From DASRJG01 sp032124015 (GTDB lineage Bacteria; Acidobacteriota; Polarisedimenticolia; Polarisedimenticolales; DASRJG01), in assembly GCA_032124015.1 (NCBI GenBank), contig JAQBEH010000145.1, positions 1 to 46,117 of the forward strand: a stretch of DNA of 46,117 nt. Reading direction: 5' to 3'. Positions 41,052 through 46,117 of this stretch are shown piece by piece. The translations under genes were made by a program, and so were the position numbers. The notes below the pieces were generated by a model. The model saw nothing but the letters and a program-made list of their open reading frames with translations. It was not told the origin of the DNA and did not search any database. The first letter of the stretch is position 1. Each line of letters starts with the position of its first letter.

Positions 41052-42440
41052 GCGTATGGTCCAGAAACTAAAACGACTCTCGATCCGTTGTTCTAGCGCG
41101 ACGGGATAAGGTTTCCGCAGCACGGGTGTCACAAGCGATGGCCCACGATGTCGCGAAGATCCGTCTATTCGGTGGTCCGAATCGTCCGCGCCGCGACCGA
41201 CGTGAGCGCGGGCGGTTGGCCGTCGGCGCACCTCGATGGCGGCGGGCGACGCGGCCGAGGGAGACGGCAGGGTTGTTACGCCGCTTCGCGATGGTAGTAG
41301 CGGAGCACCCCGCCGAGTCGCTCACGACAGCGCACGCGCCCAAGTGCTTTGGTAGGAACCGGCAGGGGCGCGATGATCGCGTTGCCGAGTCCCTGGTGAT
41401 TCCGCTCGGCGTGGTAGTGGGCGACGTACTCTCGCACCGCCCGCCGCAGGGAGTCTTCGCCGAAGAAGATCATCCGGTCGAGGCACTCCGACTTGATCGA
41501 GCGCATGAACTTCTCGATCCATGCGTTCAGGTTCGGCGACCGCGGCGGCAGGCGGACGGGCTCGATCCCGGCCCCCGCCAACATGCGGCGAAACGCCGTC
41601 GTGAACTTGGCATCACGATCCATCAGACAGAATCGCTTCTCGAACAAGAATCCATCGATCGGATCGGTGAGGTTCCGACCGACTTGACGAGTCCAAGCGT
41701 CGTCTGGGTTCGGCGTCATGCCTGCGAAGTGAACGCGACGGCTCCGGAGTTCGATGGCGAACAAGACGTACAGCGTGATGCGACCGTGTCGACCCCAGAC
41801 TTCGACGGTGGTGAAGTCGATTGCGGCAATTGTCGCCCAGTGAGCGCCGAGGAAAGTGCGCCATGACATTCGGCTTCTGCGTTCGGGAGCGGGGTCGATG
41901 CCATTCCTCTTCAGGATGATGGCGCCTGTGGTCCGAGCCACGCCGTGACCGAGATTGGCCAATGCTCCTTCGATCCTCCGATAGCCCCAGCTCGGATTCT
42001 CTGTAGCGAAGCGAACGACCAGCCTCTCGATCTCCTTCATGACACCCGGCCGACCAGGTCCGCGCCTTGACCTGTGATCCCATTTGGCCGCGACGAGCTT
42101 GCGATGCCAGGCGAGAATCGTGTCGGGAGCAACAAGCCCGGCGAGATCTAGCAGTGCCTTTCTGCCGACAGCCCTGCCTGCAACGGCGAGCCGCCGCCGC
42201 TGGTCATCGGTCAGCCGGACCCGTCGCTCAACCAGTTGTTCTAGAAGGACGCGGTTCTCCTCCCGCAGGAAGTCGATTGCTGCCTGCTGGTGCCGCGAGG
42301 AAGACCTGCCAGGGCTGAAGGGTGTAGGCCACCAGCGGATCGCAGGGATTCGCGGCCCAAGGTAACAGCTTCCGAGACCGTCAGGAGGGCGCTAGTATTC
42401 GGACGCTTTGGTCGTCGGTCGAGTTTTTGGACCATACGCC
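41052..42440. mobile_element. Second insertion sequence (~1.39 kb)
   Basis: An element with imperfect terminal inverted repeats: left 41052-41076 (GCGTATGGTCCAGAAACTAA) and right 42440-42416 (GGCGTATGGTCCAAAAACTC, read on the minus strand). It carries an integrase-core transposase on the minus strand whose start codon is not canonical. Its edges lie 46 bases after the amine-oxidase-like gene and 8 bases before the bactofilin stop. Deleted relatives of its ends occur at 5259-5459 and 8921-8997. Confidence 0.82.
41276..42040 (-). CDS. IS transposase, integrase-core DDE type; N-terminus lacks a start codon
   Basis: 254 residues from the ATG at 42040, but homologous sequence continues upstream in the same frame to about 42340 (IRWWPTPFSPGRSSSRHQQA, LTDDQRRRLAVAGRAVG, PDTILAWHRKLVAAKWDHR), where no ATG, GTG or TTG exists before a TAG at 42392-42394. 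So the full protein was ~354 residues and has lost its start, or uses a rare one such as ATC at 42340. The core keeps the DDE residues: D in IAAIDFTTVEVWG, D in CLMDRDAKFT, E in SPNLNAWIEKFMRSIKSECL. The short form lacks the helix-turn-helix domain and is probably inactive. Confidence 0.82.
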   Translation of the reverse strand: MKEIERLVVRFATENPSWGYRRIEGALANLGHGVARTTGAIILKRNGIDPAPERRSRMSWRTFLGAHWATIAAIDFTTVEVWGRHGRITLYVLFAIELRSRRVHFAGMTPNPDDAWTRQVGRNLTDPIDGFLFEKRFCLMDRDAKFTTAFRRMLAGAGIEPVRLPPRSPNLNAWIEKFMRSIKSECLDRMIFFGEDSLRRAVREYVAHYHAERNHQGLGNAIIAPLPVPTKALGRVRCRERLGGVLRYYHREAA

Positions 42441-42447
42441 CGATCTC

Positions 42448-42948
42448 CTAGCCCTTTGAGGCGCCCGCGAAAGCCAAGGTTTCAGCGACCACCGCTCGCG
42501 GCCCCGACTTGGTGTCCATATCGATGCTGCCCTTGAACCGGGAGCCGTCGAGGAGGACGACGCGTGGAGCGCGGATATTACCCACTACCGTCCCCGTCGC
42601 AGCAACCTCAACCCTTTCGTCGGCGTTGATGTCGCCCTCGACCAGTCCGACGACAACGACGGACTTCGCTTGGATTTCGGCGGAGACCTCTCCGGTTTGC
42701 CCGATCGTCACAATGAAGCCTCTAAGGGCGATCTTCCCTTCGACCCTGCCTTCGATGGCGAGATCCTCGTTTCCGCTCAGCTCGCCTCTCACCTGGAGCG
42801 ACTTTCCGATACTCGCCACCTTGGGCTTCTCCATTCGCTCCAAGCGCTCTGCCGGGATCGGCTGTGGAGCGACCTGCGGATTGACGGCGGTTGCGGGTTG
42901 AATCGGGCGGGTGGGTTCAGGTTCCGTCTTCTGCCCTAGCCAAGTCAT
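42448..42948 (-). CDS. Bactofilin (polymer-forming cytoskeletal protein)
   Basis: A 166-residue bactofilin. After a Pro-rich tail (MTWLGQKTEPEPTRPIQPAT) comes the ~100-residue beta-helix core with the family landmarks SIGKSLQVRGELSGNEDLAI, EGRVEGKI, GQTGEVSAEIQAKSVVVVG, VEGDINADERVEVAATGTV, GNIRAPRVVLLDGSRFKGSI. Bactofilins polymerise at the inner membrane and organise envelope growth. The ATG at 42948 has GGAGG upstream. The core is complete and the frame unbroken. An IS lies eight bases beyond its stop, so the downstream neighbour may have been displaced. Confidence 0.94.
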   Translation of the reverse strand: MTWLGQKTEPEPTRPIQPATAVNPQVAPQPIPAERLERMEKPKVASIGKSLQVRGELSGNEDLAIEGRVEGKIALRGFIVTIGQTGEVSAEIQAKSVVVVGLVEGDINADERVEVAATGTVVGNIRAPRVVLLDGSRFKGSIDMDTKSGPRAVVAETLAFAGASKG

Positions 42949-43033
42949 GGGTAGCTGCCTCCTGATCGAGCGATGAACGACCGAAACAAATGTAATGGAA
43001 TACCCGCTCCGAATATTGTGACTGCGAGTCGGC

Positions 43034-43521
43034 TGCGCAAATCGGCCGCGTAGGTCGGAAGACCTCATCCGTCAACAGCGTCTCACCGACAAGCAGTGGA
43101 CGAAGACCCTGGAGAAGGTGCGCACCTGGGGCGCCCCAACCGAGGACGAGAACGTCGCAGCGCTCTTTACGCAGATAGAAGCGGTCGGGGCGAAGGACGC
43201 TGGACCGTTCCACCTGCAGATCCTCTCGGTGGACGAGGCGGCTTCGCTTTTCGCTCGTCAGCCCGACGGCGTGTTCGCGGGGGGGGCGCGAAGCGAGGCT
43301 CCACGATGTAATCCGACCAGTGCGCGCCGTGTGACGCCGACGACGCCAAGGGCGGAGCGATGGGTGTCGCGCTCGCCGGTACGCACGTCCTCGATCGTGC
43401 TTCGGACCTCGCCGGGATCGTCCGCGCCGGACGTGGAAGGATGCGCGGCTTCGAAGTCGCAACCAACGCCGTCATCGCGGACTGCCTCGCCTACCTGAGG
43501 TCGCTGTCGGATTCGCGCTAG
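43034..43521 (+). pseudogene. Decayed diheme cytochrome c
   Basis: Frame one reads CANRPRRSEDLIRQQRLTDK, then QWTKTLEKVRTWGAPTEDEN, ending near GVFAGG in a run of eight G (43279-43286), the linker after a first heme domain whose CxxCH is already lost. Past a frame change there, the next frame has TAA (43309-43311) and DQCAPCDADDAKGGAMGVAL, then LAGIVRAGRGRMRGFEVATN and a stop at 43519-43521. This is a class I cytochrome c end in which CxxCH has become CxxCD. With a frameshift, a stop and two lost heme sites it is clearly dead. No start codon is seen. Confidence 0.78.
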
Positions 43522-43529
43522 CGCGCCGG

Positions 43530-45137
43530 TTAGGGGCAGTCGTGTCCGAAGGTGTTCATGAACAGATGGAAGTCGGTGTCGCCGATGCACGCGCTGAGCG
43601 GGTCCAGTTTCGCAGCGGGGTTGTATCGACTGGGCGGTGGGTCCGCCGGACAACTATTCCAGGCGAGGGCCAGCACCGCGAGGTCGCGCCCGTCAACCCG
43701 GCCGGTCGAGAATCCGGTCGCGTCGAGGTTGGCGTTCGCGTGAGCTGCGAGGCAGCCGTTCGCCCCGTCGCAGACATCCGCCGTGCAGGCGTTGCCGTCA
43801 CTGCACAACGCGCTGCCACCGTCATCGACGACGGTATTGCAGTCGTCGTCGACGCCATTGCACGTCTCGGGTGCGCCGGGGAAAACCGTCGCGTCGAAAT
43901 CGTCGCAATCACCGCCATTCGCAGAGAAGCCGTCGCCATCCTGATCGTTCGTCTGGCAGGTCTCGCGGATGGAACCCGTGCCGATCTCGACCCAACCCAG
44001 GCAGCCGTTCGGCGCTTGAACGATGTCCACGACGTTTCCAGCGTCGGGCATGAACAGTTGGACGTCCGAAAGGGTGCCGCCCGGGTCGATCGCGGCACTA
44101 CGAATCCACCCCGCGATGTAGTCACCAAAGAAGAGGCGGCCTTCATAGGACACGGGGAAATCTCCGTTTCGATAGACAGGACCGCCGATCACGGTTTCCC
44201 CGCTGAACGGTACGGTTCCAGCCGTGTGCCCGTAGGCGAAGGCCGGGAAGGTCGGATTCGCCGGAGCCGGACTACAGGATCGGAAAGTGGCGTCACCTTC
44301 GAAGCACGGGTAGCCGTAGTCCGCCCCGGACACGCCACGGTCGATCTCTTCCCAGGTATCTTCGCCGACGTCGGCGATCCACGGTGTGCCGTCCGAAGGG
44401 TCGATCGAGAAGCGGAACGGGTTGCGCAGCCCCCAGGCCCAGATCTCCCCGCGCACCCCCGCCTGCCCAACGAACGGATTGTCGATCGGTGGCGTGCCGT
44501 CGCGGGCGATGCGCAGGATCTTCCCGCGCAAATCGGACAGGTCGCGGGACTTCGGGAGGGCGTCGGCGTCGGTGTCGTTGTCCCCCATCGACGCGAAGAG
44601 CATCTTGTCGGGCGCGAAACGCAGCGTGCCGCCGTTGTGGTTCGTAGCAGAGCTCAGGATCGGCCCTTCGAGAAGGAGCTCCTCCCCCGAGAGCACGCCG
44701 TCGGCCTCTTTGAAACGAACGACGCGGTTGCGGGATCCGACGCTTCCCGAGATCGAGCACGCTCCGAAGGCGGGCGACTGGCGCGTGTAGTAGAGGTAGG
44801 CCCAGCGCGTCGAAGCGCCCTGCAGGTAGTCCGGGTCGAACGCGATGCCCAAGAGTCCCCGCTCACCGTTCGAGTCGACACATGTCAACGTGAGCGCGGT
44901 CGTCACGGTTCCCCCAGACAACGCGCGGCGCCGGACCCGTGCGTTTCCGCTTCCATCGCCCTTTTCGCAGACGAACGCGTTCCCCGAGCCCGGCTCGTAC
45001 GCCAAGGCCGTGGGAACTGACGCGCTGAAAAGCTCGGTGTCCTGAAACCCCGTGGGAGGTGTGCCTGCGAAGGCCGAGCACGTCGCGAGCACACTAGAGC
45101 AAATGAGCGCGACGAAGACATCGGAAGCGTATCTCAT
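43530..45137 (-). CDS. Secreted PQQ-type (soluble) sugar dehydrogenase with metal-binding and dockerin-like tail
   Basis: A 535-residue exported protein (signal MRYASDVFVALICSSVLATC). About residues 28-390 form the six-bladed glucose/sorbosone dehydrogenase propeller: ERGLLGIAFDPDYLQG, NHNGGTLRFAPDKMLFASMG, DNDTDADALPKSRDLSDLRG, KILRIARDG, WAWGLRNPFRFSIDPSDG, ADVGEDTWEEID and GADYGYPCFEG are its landmarks, with the catalytic His in NHNGG. Next are Cys-rich 'putative metal-binding' units (DQDGDGFSANGGDCDD, ETCNGVDDDCNTVVDD, CSDGNACTADVC). The tail resembles a dockerin-like calcium repeat (GRVDGRDLAVLALAWNSC, TDFHLFMNTFGHDCP). It probably oxidises sugars outside the cell with PQQ, if the cofactor is made. 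Confidence 0.92.
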   Translation of the reverse strand: MRYASDVFVALICSSVLATCSAFAGTPPTGFQDTELFSASVPTALAYEPGSGNAFVCEKGDGSGNARVRRRALSGGTVTTALTLTCVDSNGERGLLGIAFDPDYLQGASTRWAYLYYTRQSPAFGACSISGSVGSRNRVVRFKEADGVLSGEELLLEGPILSSATNHNGGTLRFAPDKMLFASMGDNDTDADALPKSRDLSDLRGKILRIARDGTPPIDNPFVGQAGVRGEIWAWGLRNPFRFSIDPSDGTPWIADVGEDTWEEIDRGVSGADYGYPCFEGDATFRSCSPAPANPTFPAFAYGHTAGTVPFSGETVIGGPVYRNGDFPVSYEGRLFFGDYIAGWIRSAAIDPGGTLSDVQLFMPDAGNVVDIVQAPNGCLGWVEIGTGSIRETCQTNDQDGDGFSANGGDCDDFDATVFPGAPETCNGVDDDCNTVVDDGGSALCSDGNACTADVCDGANGCLAAHANANLDATGFSTGRVDGRDLAVLALAWNSCPADPPPSRYNPAAKLDPLSACIGDTDFHLFMNTFGHDCP

Positions 45138-45193
45138 GGTGTGTTCTCTCCAGCGCAGTGGAGCTTACGCCGAATCGGGGGTTCGGCAAGGGG

Positions 45194-45562
45194 CTACGCC
45201 ACCGGAGCCGCGGCCTGGTGCAGCACCGCGGCGACGCGGCCGCCGTCGAGCGGCGACACCGGCAGGCAGTTGAACAGATTGAGGAAGAACCCCGTGTACG
45301 CCAGCGCGGCGAGGCCCCCCGCGATCGGGCCCGCGATGGAAAGGAGCATCGTGCCGCCGGTCGTCAGCACCTTGCCGAGCGACAGGAACTTCAGGCCGAC
45401 GAGAAGCCCCTTCGCCTTGCTCAAGATCGCGAGCAGCAGCGCACCGATCCCCGCGAGCCCCGCCTTGCGCTTCGTCGGTGTTGCGTGGGCCGCTTGCTCG
45501 GCCGCTTCTTGGCGCGCCAACTCGCGGCGCAGACGTTCGATGTGCTCCGCGTCGTCGCTCAC
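45194..45562 (-). pseudogene. Internally deleted M50 (site-2-protease-like) remnant
   Basis: 122 codons remain. The N-terminus (MSDDAEHIERLRRELARQEA) and first helices (GLLVGLKFLSLGKVLTTGGT) and the end YTGFFLNLFNCLPVSPLDGG look like an M50 intramembrane protease, whose NxxPxxPLDGG motif is intact. But the HExxH helix that should lie between is missing: MLLSIAGPIAGGLAALAYTG joins parts that should be far apart, and the protein stops soon after DGGR. So the gene lost its catalytic helix by in-frame deletions and its C-terminus, although the frame is open. It overlaps the next gene's stop by four bases. Confidence 0.7.
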
Positions 45563-45831
45563 GGACGTGTCTGGGCTCTCAACGGAAACCGGAACGCCTC
45601 CCAGGCACCTATCGCGTAGAACAGGATGTCCTTCGGGCCGAACCCGCCGGCGTAGATCGGGAGCAGCTTCGCCGGAGACAGGAGTGCCGGCAACACCGCG
45701 TCGGGTCTTTCCTTTGCGAAGTAGGCATGGACCGCGTGATTCACCATGAGGTACTCGCCCAGCACCATCGCCAACACGGCGATGACGAGGCTGACGGCGG
45801 CGAGCTGCTTACCGCCCGCTCCGGCGCCCAT
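45559..45831 (-). CDS. Small membrane protein of unknown function
   Basis: A 90-residue protein with one clear N-terminal helix (LAAVSLVIAVLAMVLGEYLM) and a hydrophobic C-terminal part (GGFGPKDILFYAIGAWEAFR). This layout (helix ending in a Tyr, spacer, then GxxDILFxxIxxWxAFR) is common in small hypothetical proteins placed before M50-like genes, but no function is known to me. The ATG at 45831 is preceded by GGAG. It is coupled to the M50 remnant by a four-base overlap (45559-45562). Confidence 0.68.
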   Translation of the reverse strand: MGAGAGGKQLAAVSLVIAVLAMVLGEYLMVNHAVHAYFAKERPDAVLPALLSPAKLLPIYAGGFGPKDILFYAIGAWEAFRFPLRAQTRP

Positions 45832-45880
45832 CACGGCTCCACGCTCTATCGAGGCACGAAACCGCCCTAAAGATCGCTAA

Positions 45881-46033
45881 TGGAGGCGGCGGGAATCGAA
45901 CCCGCGTCCAAGGTTTTGAGAAAAGAGCGATGGCGCGCGACTTCCGTTGCCAAGGCTCGATTCTCCGCCGAATCCGTTGCCCCCGTGAGTCCCCTGGAGT
46001 CCCCTACAGTCCCCTGGAGTCCCCCCCAGTCCT
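45881..46033 (-). ncRNA. ssrA: tmRNA (ssrA), 3' end
   Basis: On the minus strand the last 29 bases read GGACGCGGGTTCGATTCCCG then CCGCCTCCA: a T-arm (GCGGG, loop TTCGATT, CCCGC) and the 3' half of an acceptor stem, the hallmark of the tmRNA 3' end in GC-rich bacteria. The CCA tail is not encoded beyond the discriminator (TTAGC follows). Upstream as far as about 46033 would be the pseudoknot region, but part of it is occupied by a 10-bp repeat. The tag-coding part and 5' end are outside the window or displaced by the intron at 46034. It could also be only an att-type duplicate of the tmRNA end. Confidence 0.65.
45989..46028. repeat. 10-bp tandem repeat, four units
   Basis: GTCCCCTGGA, GTCCCCTACA, GTCCCCTGGA, GTCCCCCCCA, followed by GTCCTGACGG. 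The first unit also ends the dispersed repeat shared with 15259-15312. Confidence 0.8.
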
Positions 46034-46117
46034 GACGGAGTAGGGACGCCCCTCGCGAGGCGCCCCCTCCACAGATCCGGACGTGCGGAATTACCGCATC
46101 CGGCTCCCACCTTGGGT
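46034..46117 (-). mobile_element. Group II intron 3' end (domains V and VI)
   Basis: Read on the minus strand, GAGCCGGATGCGG ... CCGCACGTCCGGATC (46106-46074) matches group II intron domain V: catalytic AGC near the 5' side, a GC stem and the ACGUCCGG return strand with bulge. It is followed by GGAGGGGGCGCC, TCGCGAGG and GGCGTCCCTACTCC, a domain VI hairpin with an unpaired A seven bases before the probable 3' splice edge at about 46034. The rest of the intron and any reverse transcriptase lie outside the window. Confidence 0.7.

Noticed and set aside
45881..45960. An ordinary tRNA gene
   Set aside because: Only the T-arm and 3' acceptor strand are present; no D-arm or anticodon arm precedes them, whereas the GGACGCGGGTTCGA end fits tmRNA.
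1..46117. CRISPR array or prophage
   Set aside because: No regularly spaced repeats with unique spacers, and no capsid, tail, terminase or lysis genes were seen.

Overview
This is a high-GC bacterial window rich in Hanks-type Ser/Thr kinases, secreted multidomain proteins and mobile-element debris. Three features resemble soil Acidobacteriota and perhaps Myxococcota: kinases fused to TolB-like/TPR or FGE/esterase modules, Cys-rich 'putative metal-binding' secreted proteins, and an ECF-sigma/HEAT anti-sigma/DUF4097 operon. The phylum is an inference; no rRNA or complete marker gene is present.

Layout. 1-5178: the start of a secreted Cys-rich protein (cut by the window edge), a SAM methyltransferase divergent from an AraC/cupin regulator, then an ECF sigma / HEAT-repeat anti-sigma / DUF4097 operon. 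5259-5459: an IS remnant. 5586-12385: a Fic AMP-transferase, a TPR lipoprotein, a soluble kinase-TolB-TPR protein and a zinc alcohol dehydrogenase. 12400-15258: a PAP2 phosphatase remnant, then LemA and an M48 protease. 15444-18401: a 985-residue kinase-PEGA-FGE-alpha/beta-hydrolase fusion. 18500-21651: a graveyard holding a pirin fragment, a lipoprotein gene, the frameshifted first ~25 codons of a kinase, an IS91-type transposase fragment, an intact DDE insertion sequence with 25-bp inverted repeats, and the last ~65 codons of a prolyl oligopeptidase. 21661-23178: beta-carbonic anhydrase, a non-coding stretch with a strong terminator, and PspC and 2TM membrane proteins. 23312-23845: a peroxiredoxin whose peroxidatic residue is an in-frame TGA, probably selenocysteine. 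23870-27334: a cupin, a frameshifted 2OG-Fe(II) oxygenase, a doubly frameshifted APC permease and DoxX. 27331-29580: a membrane kinase-TolB-TPR protein. 29666-34307: a subtilase with FG-GAP repeats, overlapping tail to tail with an unknown secreted protein. 34541-35717: a second IS91 fragment and a truncated secreted ORF. 35994-37791: a less GC-rich island with a small Cys/His-rich secreted protein and a VKOR-DsbA fusion. 37899-41006: a secreted copper-amine-oxidase-like multidomain protein. 41052-42440: a second IS. 42448-45831: bactofilin, a decayed cytochrome c, a PQQ-type sugar dehydrogenase, an internally deleted M50 protease and a small membrane protein. 45881-46117: the 3' end of tmRNA next to the 3' end (domains V-VI) of a group II intron, both on the minus strand.

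Working together. The sigma/anti-sigma pair probably senses envelope stress and controls itself and DUF4097. LemA-M48, PspC-2TM and bactofilin are also envelope-associated. The Sec-peroxiredoxin, VKOR-DsbA and Cys-rich protein all concern thiol/selenol chemistry outside the cytoplasm. At least ten genes here are visibly broken, so the window is either a decaying mobile-element-ridden region or carries residual assembly errors; single-base frameshifts alone cannot decide between these.
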